Shown one piece after another: positions 1-6,285 of a stretch of 11,070 nucleotides of DNA. Made by a program: the position numbers and the translations under genes. A model generated the notes under the pieces. That model made no database searches. It worked only from the letters and a program-made list of their open reading frames with translations, and was not told the DNA's origin. The DNA is from Chloroflexota bacterium (GTDB lineage: Bacteria; Chloroflexota; Limnocylindria; Limnocylindrales; CSP1-4). The stretch's first letter is position 1; every line of letters begins with the position of its first letter. The stretch covers positions 1 through 11,070 of the forward strand of contig JAKAAV010000030.1 of assembly GCA_021802185.1 (NCBI GenBank), read 5' to 3'.

Positions 1-1
1 C

Positions 2-673
2 GTGCTGATGAACGTGGCCGTCCAGAACGCCGGCGCGACGATCACGTCGTTCGTCGCGGGACTCTATGCCGTCCTCGCCGCGGTCTTCGCCCCGGTCGTG
101 CTCCGTGAGCGCCTCACCCGCGCCGCGGGGGCCGGGTTCATGCTCGCGCTGGTCGGGACGCTGCTGCTGGCCGAGCTCCACGCCACGGCGTCCACGATCA
201 CCGGCGTGCTCGTCGGGCTCGCCGCAGCCGTCTCGTATGCGCTGTTCCTCGTCCTGTCGCGGCGCTGGTCCGTGCCGTGGCGACTCGCGGGACCCGTCGT
301 TGCGCTGGGAACCGTCGTCGCGACGGGGCTCCCGCTCGGCGCGTGGCTCGTCGTGACCGATCCCGCCGCGCTGGTTCCCGCGCACGTTCGGCCGGACGCG
401 CTGCTCGCGCTCGCGTGGCTCGCGATCTTCCCCGGCGTCGTTGCCGTGACCCTGATCGTCGTCGGCGTCCAGCGGCTCGACGCACGCCGCTCGTCGGCGT
501 TCCTGCTGCTCAACCCGATCGCGGCCGCGCTGCTGTCGTGGCTCCTCCTCGGGGAGCGGCTCAGCCCGGCGCAGCTCGTCGGCGCAGTGCTCGTGCTCGC
601 CGGGATCGCGTCCGCGTCCGGCGCCGTCTCATGGGCCGCATCGTCGATCCGCGGCCGCGCGGCCCCGGCCTGA
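2..673 (+). CDS. EamA/DMT-family transporter, C-terminal part (5' end outside window)
   Basis: This is an inner-membrane drug/metabolite transporter, probably exporting an amino acid or other small metabolite; the substrate cannot be told from sequence. The visible 223 residues are almost entirely hydrophobic helices. They hold the end of the first EamA repeat (helices followed by the characteristic 'LRERLTRA' stretch, about residues 33-40) and a complete second EamA repeat ending in 'LLLGERLSPAQLVGA' (about residues 180-194). The family normally has about 290-310 residues and ten helices, so roughly 70-80 N-terminal residues lie before base 1. The GTG at base 2 is therefore an internal codon and not the real start. 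The gene converges on the CPA1 antiporter, with only 39 bases between the two stops. The family call is firm and the substrate is unknown. Confidence 0.85.
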   Translation: MLMNVAVQNAGATITSFVAGLYAVLAAVFAPVVLRERLTRAAGAGFMLALVGTLLLAELHATASTITGVLVGLAAAVSYALFLVLSRRWSVPWRLAGPVVALGTVVATGLPLGAWLVVTDPAALVPAHVRPDALLALAWLAIFPGVVAVTLIVVGVQRLDARRSSAFLLLNPIAAALLSWLLLGERLSPAQLVGAVLVLAGIASASGAVSWAASSIRGRAAPA

Positions 674-712
674 GGCACGCGCTCGGTCGACGGGGGCGCA
701 CCGGCGGGGACG

Positions 713-2071
713 TCAGTCGGCGCGAGGATCGCCGGCGTGGGCGTGCCCGGCAGTCGCATCGACGCGTGAACCGTGGGCCGGCTCGACCGCGCCAGCGGCC
801 TCGACCGCGTCGGCGCCCTCGGGCACGGCCGCCTCCATCCGGCCGGGCCCGGGAGTCGTCCGCGCGCCGGACCAGCGGATGACCCGATCCGCCGACGTGG
901 CCTGGACCAGCAGCGTGAACAGGACGATCCCGAACGTGATGCCCTGCAGCTCGGCGCGATCGGGGAAGTCGGCGGGCAGCGCGAGCGCGAGTGCGACTGC
1001 GACCGCGCCGCGGAGGCCGGCCCAGAACATGACGTGCAGCCAGGCCAGCGGGAGGCGCTCGCGGCCGGTGAGCCGCTCGGCAAGCGCGGAGGCGCCGCCG
1101 AGCATCAGGTACACGACGCCGGCCCTCGCGACGAGGATTGCCACGACCCCCCAGGCGATCGGCACGAGCACGGCGGCCATCCGAGAGACCGGGGTCGCAA
1201 GCCCGATGAGCAGGAACACGAGCGCCGTCAGCAGGAACGCCAGGAACTCCCAGACGACGTCGATCGCGTCCTGCACCCGCTCGCTCAGCCCCACACGGCG
1301 GCCATAGGAGCCCAGGACGACGCCGGCGACGACGGTCGCGATGATCCCGGACAGCCCGAGCCGGTCCGCCAGCAGGTACGTCCCGTACGCGGCGAGCAGC
1401 GTCAGCGTGAGCTCGACGAGGTGGTCCTCGATGAGCGCGGCGACGCGCGAGAGGACGAACCCGGAGGCGATGCCGACGGCCACGCTGCCGAGGGTGATCG
1501 CGACGAACTGCACCGCTGCCTCGCCGGCGCCGACGTGCCCCTGGGTGGCGGCGATCGCGATCGTGAACGCGACGATCCCGGTGCCGTCGTTCAGGAGGCT
1601 CTCGCCCTCGACGACCGTGGCGAGCCGGACGGGAGCCCGGAGCCGCCGGATGGACGCGGTGACGGATGCGGGGTCCGTGGCCGATACCATCGCGCCGAGC
1701 ACGAACCCGGACGAGAGCGACAGGCCGGTCGCGAGGTGGAGCACCACGGCCACGAACGCGGCGACGACGAGGACGCCGGGAACGGCGAGGAGCAGGACGC
1801 CGGCAAGGGCATCGACCAGGTCCTCCTGGTCGAGCGAGTACGCGGCCTCGAACACGAGACCCGGCAGCAGGACGAGCAGCACGAGCTGCGGGCTGACCTG
1901 GAGGTGCAGCGGCGGCGAGACGGCCGAGATCACCAGCCCGACCAGGACGAGTGCGACGGCGTACGGGAGCCCGATCCGGCGCGTCACGAGCGCGACGAAC
2001 GCGAGCACGATCAGGAGGGCGACGAAGGCCTCCACGACCTGGGCGATGGGGGCGCCGTTCACGACCGCCAT
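713..2071 (-). CDS. CPA1-family Na+/H+ antiporter (NhaP-like)
   Basis: This is an integral membrane cation/proton antiporter expected to expel Na+ (or K+) in exchange for H+, for pH and salt homeostasis. The 452-residue protein has about 12 hydrophobic segments. It carries the CPA1 signature: 'ATDPASV' at residues 131-137, then 'EGESLLNDGTG' at 155-165, where N161-D162 is the ion-binding ND pair of electroneutral CPA1 exchangers. The conserved 'WAGLRGAVAVA' lies at 350-360. A hydrophilic tail of about 50 residues (400-452) is rich in A, E, G and H and is probably cytoplasmic. The ATG at 2071 has no clear Shine-Dalgarno sequence. The gene lies downstream of the Ca2+/H+ antiporter on the same strand, separated by 105 bases that hold a metallophosphoesterase stub. 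The family is clear; Na+ versus K+ preference is not decided by sequence. Confidence 0.92.
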   Translation of the reverse strand: MAVVNGAPIAQVVEAFVALLIVLAFVALVTRRIGLPYAVALVLVGLVISAVSPPLHLQVSPQLVLLVLLPGLVFEAAYSLDQEDLVDALAGVLLLAVPGVLVVAAFVAVVLHLATGLSLSSGFVLGAMVSATDPASVTASIRRLRAPVRLATVVEGESLLNDGTGIVAFTIAIAATQGHVGAGEAAVQFVAITLGSVAVGIASGFVLSRVAALIEDHLVELTLTLLAAYGTYLLADRLGLSGIIATVVAGVVLGSYGRRVGLSERVQDAIDVVWEFLAFLLTALVFLLIGLATPVSRMAAVLVPIAWGVVAILVARAGVVYLMLGGASALAERLTGRERLPLAWLHVMFWAGLRGAVAVALALALPADFPDRAELQGITFGIVLFTLLVQATSADRVIRWSGARTTPGPGRMEAAVPEGADAVEAAGAVEPAHGSRVDATAGHAHAGDPRAD

Positions 2072-2135
2072 CGTAGGCGAGCACCCGTGCGCTCTGTCGG
2101 GCGTCCGGGCTCAGCCTCCCTCGAAGATCACGGAC

Positions 2136-2180
2136 ACCTCGGCGCGGCAGGTGCGTGTCGGAGACGACGCCGGCGATCAC
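2136..2180 (-). pseudogene. 5' stub of a YfcE/MJ0936-like metallophosphoesterase
   Basis: Starting at a GTG (2180-2178) that overlaps the antiporter's TGA in a GTGA arrangement, the minus strand reads V-I-A-G-V-V-S-D-T-H-L-P-R-R-G. This matches the classic start of small metallophosphoesterases ('GVISDTHLP..'), including the metal-binding D-x-H (D8, H10). After codon 15 the similarity stops. The frame stays open but becomes Arg-rich out-of-frame readthrough of the CPA1 gene region. In a neighbouring frame from 2140 one reads EVSVIFEGG and a stop at 2113-2111, which could be a surviving C-terminal end after an internal deletion; that part is speculative. An intact family member has about 150-240 residues and needs further motifs (GD, GNH, GHTH) that are absent here. 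I read it as a decayed or deleted gene that was once translationally coupled to the antiporter. Confidence 0.55.
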
Positions 2181-3319
2181 GGCTGGAGGGGGGCGCCCCA
2201 CCAGACCGAGGCCGCGATGATCACGTAGAGGCCGACGAGCGCGATCCCCTCCAGCCACGTGCTCTCGCCGTCCACGACGATGAGCGCGCCGAGCACGGCC
2301 GAGAGCCCGAGCGCGGCGATGAGGAGGGGCGGCAGCACGAGCGTCAGGGCGGCGCCGCCCATCACCACGCTGATCAGCACGAGCGCGGGCGTCAGCGCGA
2401 GCGCGACCTGCAGGGCGCTGTTGAGGATGAGGCTGACGGCGAGGTCGGCCTCGTTCCGGAGCGCGGCCTGGACGCCGGCGACGTTCTCGACGGCGTTGCC
2501 CGCGATCGCGACGATGACGAGCCCGACGAACGCCTCGGACAGCCGGAGGGTGGCCATGGCGGGCTGCAGCGAATCGACGAACCACTCCGACGCGAGTGCC
2601 GAGAGCAGGCCCGCGACGACGAGGACGAGAGCCGCCAGGCCGACCGGCCAGGCATGCCGCTCGACGCTCGACCCGATCGCAGTCGCTCCCGGTCCGCCGC
2701 CGACCGAGAACGGGATCGAGGCCACGAACACGACGAGCAGCACGACCGAGACGATGATCGACAGACCGCGAGCGTGCCCGGCGTCCGGCGCGCCGGCGAT
2801 CGTGGCAAGTTCGGGGATCGTGAGCGCTGCGGTCGCGAGCACGATCAGCATCGACATCATGCGCGTCTGGTCGCTGCCGAACCGCTGCGTGCCGTGCCGC
2901 GCCCCGCCAGCGATGAACGCGAGCCCGAGCACGAGCAGGGAGTTCGCGAGGATCGACCCGACGAGCGCGGTCTGGACGACCAGCACGAGGCCGGCGCGCA
3001 GCGCGAAGATCGAGATCAGCAGCTCCGGCAGGTTTCCGAGCGCGGACTGCAGGACGCCGGTCGCGCCGGGCCCGAGCCGCCCCCCCAGCTGCTCCGTGCC
3101 CTCGCCGACGAGCGCGGCGAGTGATGCGAGCGAGATCGTGGCCGCGACGAAGGTCGGGACGGCATCGGCGTTGACCGCGCGCAGGACGGCCGCCAGACCC
3201 GTCGCGACGAGCGACACCGCGATGAGCGCGAGCGCGCGGCGTCCGAGGAGCCGCGGGAGCCCGGACGAGCGGACGTGCAGCGCCGTCACAGGCGACGGCC
3301 CGCGCCGGAGAGCGGGCAC
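2177..3319 (-). CDS. CaCA-superfamily Ca2+/H+ antiporter (CAX/ChaA-like)
   Basis: This membrane exchanger is expected to move Ca2+ (or another divalent cation) out of the cell against H+. The 380-residue protein contains two homologous halves. The first holds the repeat motif 'ALGNLPELLISIFALRAG' at about residues 93-110, followed by 'GSILANSLLVLGL'. The second holds 'IAGNAVENVAGVQAALRNE' at 272-290, followed by 'NSALQVALALTP'. The paired glutamates E99 and E278 occupy the expected cation-binding positions. Family members usually have GNAxEH in the second motif; here the His is Asn279. Length and the roughly 10-11 hydrophobic helices fit the CAX family. The GTG at 3319 is the first possible start because an in-frame TGA lies four codons upstream; GTG 3289 (codon 11) is an alternative, and neither has a clear SD. 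The family call is strong; substrate specificity is inferred. Confidence 0.88.
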   Translation of the reverse strand: MPALRRGPSPVTALHVRSSGLPRLLGRRALALIAVSLVATGLAAVLRAVNADAVPTFVAATISLASLAALVGEGTEQLGGRLGPGATGVLQSALGNLPELLISIFALRAGLVLVVQTALVGSILANSLLVLGLAFIAGGARHGTQRFGSDQTRMMSMLIVLATAALTIPELATIAGAPDAGHARGLSIIVSVVLLVVFVASIPFSVGGGPGATAIGSSVERHAWPVGLAALVLVVAGLLSALASEWFVDSLQPAMATLRLSEAFVGLVIVAIAGNAVENVAGVQAALRNEADLAVSLILNSALQVALALTPALVLISVVMGGAALTLVLPPLLIAALGLSAVLGALIVVDGESTWLEGIALVGLYVIIAASVWWGAPLQP

Positions 3320-3480
3320 GCCGCCGTGTCAGCGGCGCACGTCGCGGTGTGTCCGGCGGCCTCCCCCGATCCCACATGGCAAGTGTGCCGGATCGAGGGC
3401 GGTGCGTCCCCGAATCGTCGCCGTCTGGATTGCGGATGCGTGTCCGCGCCCGTCAGGGCACGGGCTCGGACGACGCGCGA
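3320..3480. other. Intergenic region between His-rich gene and Ca2+/H+ antiporter
   Basis: The 161 bases separate two minus-strand genes. I find no coding similarity in any frame. There is an inverted repeat GCCGCCG (3320-3326) / CGGCGGC (3354-3360) with a 27-base spacer. A shorter stem GCCGC/GCGGC (3320-3336) shares its left arm. On the minus strand this would fold just before the antiporter start and could form the end of the upstream transcript or a leader structure. No T-run follows and no convincing promoter hexamers were seen. Confidence 0.35.
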
Positions 3481-3837
3481 TCAGTCTCCGCCGGTGTCCG
3501 CCGGTCCCGTCGGCATGTCGGCCGGCCCGAGGTCGCCCGGCCGGGCGCTGCCGAACGCCGTCGATCTGCCGGTTCGCTGGGCGCTGCCGGACGCCGGGCC
3601 GCCCGTTCCCTGGCTCGTGCCGAATGCGGTCGAGCTGACGGCCTCCTGGCCGCCGCCGAAGGCGCCGCCCTTCTGGCCGGTTCCACCGCCCGCCGCCGAG
3701 TGCTCGTCCCAGTGGCCCTGGTGCTCGGCGTGCATGTGCCCGTCGTGGACGTAGTCGGTGTGGTCGTCGTGGCCCACCGCCGGATGGCCGCAGCCCGGCC
3801 CGTGCCGGTGCTGGTGGTCCTGGTGCTGGTCGTGCAT
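3481..3837 (-). CDS. Histidine-rich putative metal-binding small protein with low-complexity tail
   Basis: The 118-residue soluble protein has two parts. Residues 1-46 contain 14 histidines and one cysteine (C16). They match a recurrent small bacterial His-rich protein whose core reads 'HGPGCGH', then 'DYVHDGHMH', then 'WDEH'; these are often found near zinc transporters and are thought to bind Zn2+ or Ni2+. Residues 47-118 are a Gly/Ser/Thr/Ala-rich tail with an approximate internal repeat (SSTAFGTSQG, then RSTAFGSARPG). Known relatives of the core are mostly about 50-60 residues, so the tail is unusual. The ATG at 3837 has a good SD (GGAG, 5 bases before the start). No signal peptide or membrane segment is visible, so it is probably cytoplasmic. 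It is upstream of two cation antiporters on the same strand, which suits a metal chaperone or buffer. The metal and role are inferred. Confidence 0.75.
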   Translation of the reverse strand: MHDQHQDHQHRHGPGCGHPAVGHDDHTDYVHDGHMHAEHQGHWDEHSAAGGGTGQKGGAFGGGQEAVSSTAFGTSQGTGGPASGSAQRTGRSTAFGSARPGDLGPADMPTGPADTGGD

Positions 3838-3840
3838 CTC

Positions 3841-3856
3841 GTCTCCGCGTCTCCGC
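3841..3856 (-). repeat. Tandem GCGGAGAC repeat carrying duplicated Shine-Dalgarno of His-rich gene
   Basis: On the minus strand GCGGAGAC occurs twice in direct succession. The copy nearest the gene supplies GGAG at 5 bases from the ATG (3837), and the other lies 8 bases further upstream. The duplication gives two potential ribosome-docking sites, only one at good spacing. It supports the chosen start. Confidence 0.6.
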
Positions 3857-3873
3857 TGTCGTTCGCTTCCGTC

Positions 3874-3899
3874 GGCTCGTGCCGAGCCAGGCTGGCTCG
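3874..3899 (-). promoter_or_regulatory. Two mutually exclusive hairpins in the leader of the His-rich gene
   Basis: The hexamer GGCTCG appears in alternating orientation at 3874-3879, 3883-3888 (inverted) and 3894-3899. Two perfect stems follow. The first is CGAGCCA/TGGCTCG (3883-3889 with 3893-3899; 7 bp, 3-base loop). The second is GGCTCG/CGAGCC (3874-3879 with 3883-3888; 6 bp, 3-base loop). They share the middle arm, so only one can form. On the minus strand they lie about 37-62 bases before the ATG of the His-rich gene, where an attenuator or tandem operator would sit. The pairing is seen directly; the regulatory role is inferred. Confidence 0.45.
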
Positions 3900-3935
3900 T
3901 CGACCCGTCACTCCCAGCGTCGCCCGCGGCCGTTG

Positions 3936-3953
3936 CGTGACGATCACGTCACG
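3936..3953. promoter_or_regulatory. 18-bp operator-like inverted repeat in divergent intergenic region
   Basis: CGTGACG (3936-3942), ATCA, CGTCACG (3947-3953) form a perfect 7-bp inverted repeat with a 4-base centre. It lies 98 bases before the His-rich ATG and about 128 bases before the dehydrogenase ATG, in the only divergently transcribed region of the window. It resembles a dimeric-regulator site. The GTGA-N8-TCAC spacing is two bases longer than a CRP site, so I do not assign it to a known family. Confidence 0.45.
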
Positions 3954-4069
3954 GCCGCCAAGGTTGCAGGCGCGGTCGAGGTGCGGCGGGCGGGTCGCGC
4001 GCGGCCCGGCGTCGTGGCTCGCGTGAAGGCGCGGTGTCGAGTCGTCCGGACGGCGCGCCGGGACGCCCA

Positions 4070-4075
4070 TACACT
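4070..4075 (+). promoter_or_regulatory. Putative -10 box of a leaderless transcript (saccharopine dehydrogenase-like gene)
   Basis: TACACT ends 6 bases before the ATG at 4082, and no SD precedes the start. A sigma70-type -10 element at this distance places the transcription start at or next to the ATG, the arrangement of leaderless mRNAs common in Actinobacteria and related high-GC phyla. No convincing -35 hexamer was found. Confidence 0.5.
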
Positions 4076-4081
4076 CGCCGC

Positions 4082-5272
4082 ATGAGCACCTACCGGTACG
4101 GAATCCTGGGCGCCGGACGTCAGGGGACGGCGGCCGCCTACGACCTCGTCGTGCGCGGCGAGGCGGCGTCGGTGACGCTCGCCGACATCGATCCGGCCGC
4201 CGCGCGCCGGTCCGCGGAGCGCGTGAACGCGCTGGCGGGCAGGGACGTCGTACGCGGCGTGGCGCTCGACGTCACCGACCGCGCGGCCCTCGTCGAGTTC
4301 CTCGGGTCACTCGACGCGTTCATCGCGGCGGTGTCATACAAGCTCAACCTCGGCATCGCCGAGGCCGCGCTCGAGGCGGGCACGAGCATGTGCGACCTCG
4401 GCGGCCACACCGCGACGGCGCTCGCCCAGATCGGGCTGGCGGACCGCGCGCGCGAGGCCGGGATCGCGATCGTGCCCGACTGCGGCGAGGCTCCCGGGCT
4501 CGCGAACAACCTCATGACGTACGCGACGACGCTCCTCGACGAGACCGACGACCTCGTCCTGCTCGACGGTGGTCTGCCCCTCCACCCCGAGGCGCCCTGG
4601 GAGTACAGGGTCACGTTCGCCATGGACGGGCTCACGAACGAGTACGCCGGCGGCGCCGACTGGGTCCGCGACGGCCGGATCGTGCACGTCGACACGTTCG
4701 ACCCGGCGGAATACGAGCTGGTCGACCTCGGAGAGCCGGTGGGGGAGCTCGAGGCGTTCTCCGCAGGTGGGGGCTCGACGCTCCCCTGGACGCTCGGCCG
4801 CTCGGTTCCGTCGATCCGGAACAAGGTCCTCCGCTACCCCGGCCACGTCGTGCAGTTCCAGGCGTTCCAGGATGCCGGCTTCTTCTCGGAGGAGCCGATC
4901 GAGGTCGACGGCTCGCCGGTGATCCCGCGCCACGTCTTCCACGCGCTCATCGAGCCGCAGATCCGGGCGCCGGAAGGGTTCGAGGACATCGTGATCGCGC
5001 ACGTCATCGCGACCGGCAGGAAGGGCGGCGTCCCCGCACGAGCCGTCGTCGACCTGCGCGCGACGCGGGACGACGCGCTCGGGTTCACCGGGATGGAGCA
5101 GACGACGGGCTGGCACGCCGCGATCGTGTGCCACCTGCTGGCCTCGGGCGCCATCCCGCCCGGCGCGCACCCGGTCGAGGAGGCGGTGGACCCGGCGAGC
5201 ATGGTCGAAGCGCTTCGTGAGCGCGGATTTCCGATCGGGGTCTCGGTCGAGGCGGCGGTCGGCGCCGTCTGA
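4082..5272 (+). CDS. Saccharopine dehydrogenase / lysine dehydrogenase-like NAD(P)-dependent oxidoreductase
   Basis: This 396-residue cytosolic oxidoreductase belongs to the saccharopine/L-lysine 6-dehydrogenase-like family. The N-terminal Rossmann fold is plain: 'GILGAGRQG' at 7-15 carries G10-x-G12-x-x-G15, and strand two ends in an acidic residue (LAD35), which favours NAD(H) over NADP(H). Family motifs follow: 'CDLGGHT' (104-110), 'PDCGEAPGLANN' (132-143), 'GLPLHPE' (164-170), 'RYPGH' (251-255) and 'TTGWHAAIV' (341-349). The catalytic substrate may be lysine or another amino acid, since neighbours give no pathway. An upstream in-frame ATG at 4034 would add 16 Arg-rich residues. I prefer ATG 4082 because the protein then starts right before the first strand and has a -10 box at the leaderless distance. 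The fold is certain; the precise reaction is not. Confidence 0.85.
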   Translation: MSTYRYGILGAGRQGTAAAYDLVVRGEAASVTLADIDPAAARRSAERVNALAGRDVVRGVALDVTDRAALVEFLGSLDAFIAAVSYKLNLGIAEAALEAGTSMCDLGGHTATALAQIGLADRAREAGIAIVPDCGEAPGLANNLMTYATTLLDETDDLVLLDGGLPLHPEAPWEYRVTFAMDGLTNEYAGGADWVRDGRIVHVDTFDPAEYELVDLGEPVGELEAFSAGGGSTLPWTLGRSVPSIRNKVLRYPGHVVQFQAFQDAGFFSEEPIEVDGSPVIPRHVFHALIEPQIRAPEGFEDIVIAHVIATGRKGGVPARAVVDLRATRDDALGFTGMEQTTGWHAAIVCHLLASGAIPPGAHPVEEAVDPASMVEALRERGFPIGVSVEAAVGAV

Positions 5273-5342
5273 CGAGAAGGCCGTAGCCGTACGATCGAGG
5301 CGGCTTCGGTCGAACGGGCGCCATTCCGTGCAGCCCGGGCGG

Positions 5343-5360
5343 TAGGATTCCGCGGGAGGT
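5343..5360 (+). promoter_or_regulatory. Putative -10 box and Shine-Dalgarno of thymidine kinase
   Basis: TAGGAT at 5343-5348 resembles a -10 box, and GGGAGGT at 5354-5360 is a good SD placed 4 bases before the GTG start at 5365. A transcript from this box would begin close to the SD, giving a very short leader. A second TANNNT (TACGAT, 5290-5295) lies further upstream and may be the real promoter; alternatively the gene may be co-transcribed with the dehydrogenase, 92 bases away. The SD is the safer half of this call. Confidence 0.45.
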
Positions 5361-5364
5361 CCCC

Positions 5365-5973
5365 GTGTTCTACCGAACCGACCCGTGGCTGCACGTGATC
5401 GTCGGGTGCATGTCGTCGGGCAAGACGGACGAGTTGCTGCGCCTGCTCCGGCGCGCCGAGATCGCGCGACGCCGTGTCGTGCTCGTCCGGCCCGACATCG
5501 ACACGCGGACGCCGGCCGAGTACGCCGAGAGCCGGAGCCACGCACGGTTTCCATCGACGCTCGTGGCCCGGTCGGATCCCGGCCAGGTGCTCGCGCTCGC
5601 CCGTGAGCGCGACGCCGACATGGTCGGGATCGAGGAGGCCGAGTTCTTCGAGCCCGGGATCGTCGAGACCGTGGAGGCGCTCCGGTCGAGCGGCCGTCAT
5701 GTCATCGCGACCGGGCTCAACCTCGACTTCGCCGGGCGGCCGTTCAACTCGATGCCGGAGCTGCTCGCGCTCGCCGACGAGATCACGACGCTGACCGCGA
5801 TCTGCATGGTGTGCGGCGAGACGGCCACGCGGACGCAGCGCCTGGTGAACGGCCTCCCCGCCGCGGTCGACGACCCGCTCATCGTCGTCGGCGGCCTTGA
5901 CCGGGCCGCGATCGAGACCTACGAGGCGCGCTGCACGCGGCACCACGAGGTGGCACCCGCGCGCAACGGATGA
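5365..5973 (+). CDS. tdk: Thymidine kinase, type II (TK1-like)
   Basis: It phosphorylates thymidine with ATP to dTMP in the cytosolic nucleoside-salvage pathway. The 202-residue length is typical of the tetrameric TK1-like family. The Walker A loop is GCMSSGKT (residues 14-21); most homologues have GPMFSGKS/T, so Pro15 is replaced by Cys and Phe17 by Ser. The Walker B/catalytic stretch 'IEEAEFF' (89-95) keeps the catalytic glutamate (E91), but the usual preceding Asp is Glu90 and the usual Gln is Glu93. 'GLNLDFAGRPF' (117-127) and 'MPELLALADEITTLTAICMVCG' (130-151) form the thymidine-binding lasso side. The structural zinc ligands are C147, C150, C190 and H193. The GTG start has a good SD. 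A strong hairpin begins 57 bases after the stop. Identity is strong, with unusual but conservative active-site substitutions. Confidence 0.93.
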   Translation: MFYRTDPWLHVIVGCMSSGKTDELLRLLRRAEIARRRVVLVRPDIDTRTPAEYAESRSHARFPSTLVARSDPGQVLALARERDADMVGIEEAEFFEPGIVETVEALRSSGRHVIATGLNLDFAGRPFNSMPELLALADEITTLTAICMVCGETATRTQRLVNGLPAAVDDPLIVVGGLDRAAIETYEARCTRHHEVAPARNG

Positions 5974-6030
5974 CCGGGCGCGCCGATGGCGGCGCTCGCT
6001 TTCGTCCGCCACAGTCACCGCGACGGCCCG

Positions 6031-6100
6031 GCAGGGGACCCGCCCCCGGCGCGAGAGCCAGGTCGCGGGCGTCAGCCTCGCGCCGGCACGGGTCCCCAGC
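6031..6100. repeat. Long composite hairpin between tdk and the LLM stub
   Basis: An outer stem GGGGACCC (6034-6041) pairs with GGGTCCCC (6090-6097), 8 bp. After a 4/3-base internal loop, an inner stem CCGGCGCGAG (6046-6055) pairs with CTCGCGCCGG (6077-6086), 10 bp. This leaves a 21-base loop (6056-6076). Two further pairs (6031-6032 with 6099-6100) extend it past an A-A mismatch. All 18 core pairs are Watson-Crick. There is no T-run, so it is not a classical intrinsic terminator. It ends 3 bases before the GAGGAGGAG Shine-Dalgarno run at 6103-6111. It could be a terminator-like end of tdk, a leader structure, or a REP-like repeat unit. Confidence 0.6.
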
Positions 6101-6112
6101 GCGAGGAGGAGC

Positions 6113-6202
6113 ATGCAGGTCGGGGTCCTGATCCCGCAGGGCTGGAAGCACGAGTACGACGGGTGGGACGCCGCCCCGGCGTGGGAGCGGACGATCGACG
6201 CT
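6113..6202 (+). pseudogene. 5' stub of an F420-dependent LLM-class oxidoreductase
   Basis: From ATG 6113 the frame reads MQVGVLIPQG, then WKHEYDGWDA, then APAWERTI. This is the typical beginning of luciferase-like (LLM) F420-dependent oxidoreductases, which start with 'MQ.GV..PQGW..EYDGWD...AW.RT'. Right after this (about codon 28-30) the similarity stops where 'VA..AE.LGF..LW..DH' would be expected. The stub has an excellent SD run, GAGGAGGAG (6103-6111). Its frame stays open and runs in phase into the nitroreductase, so a 255-residue fusion protein could be made from this start. An intact LLM has about 280-330 residues. I read it as a gene head left by a deletion, possibly kept as a translation start. 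The match to the family N-terminus is from memory of the motif. Confidence 0.55.
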
Positions 6203-6278
6203 CGGGACCTCATTGCCCGTCCCGGGCCGACCGATGGCACTGTCGCCGAGTCCTTGTCGGGGCCGACACTCGTGCGCC

Positions 6279-6285
6279 GGAGGTG
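6279..6285 (+). promoter_or_regulatory. Shine-Dalgarno of the nitroreductase
   Basis: GGAGGTG lies 7 bases before the ATG at 6293. It decides the start of the nitroreductase against the in-phase upstream ATG at 6113 and the non-conserved 60 residues between them. Confidence 0.6.

Noticed and set aside
561..3377. A 938-codon open frame on the minus strand and a 783-codon frame on the plus strand (773-3124)
   Set aside because: Both are extremely rich in Arg, Asp, Glu, Pro or Gly with no family motifs, and they lie over the two antiporters, whose hydrophobic helices and signatures are unmistakable. They are by-products of high GC. Only the short 2136-2180 stretch of the minus frame is meaningful.
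3936..3953. CRP/FNR-type binding site
   Set aside because: The half-sites GTGA/TCAC are separated by 8 rather than 6 bases, and FNR-type TTGAT/ATCAA is absent.
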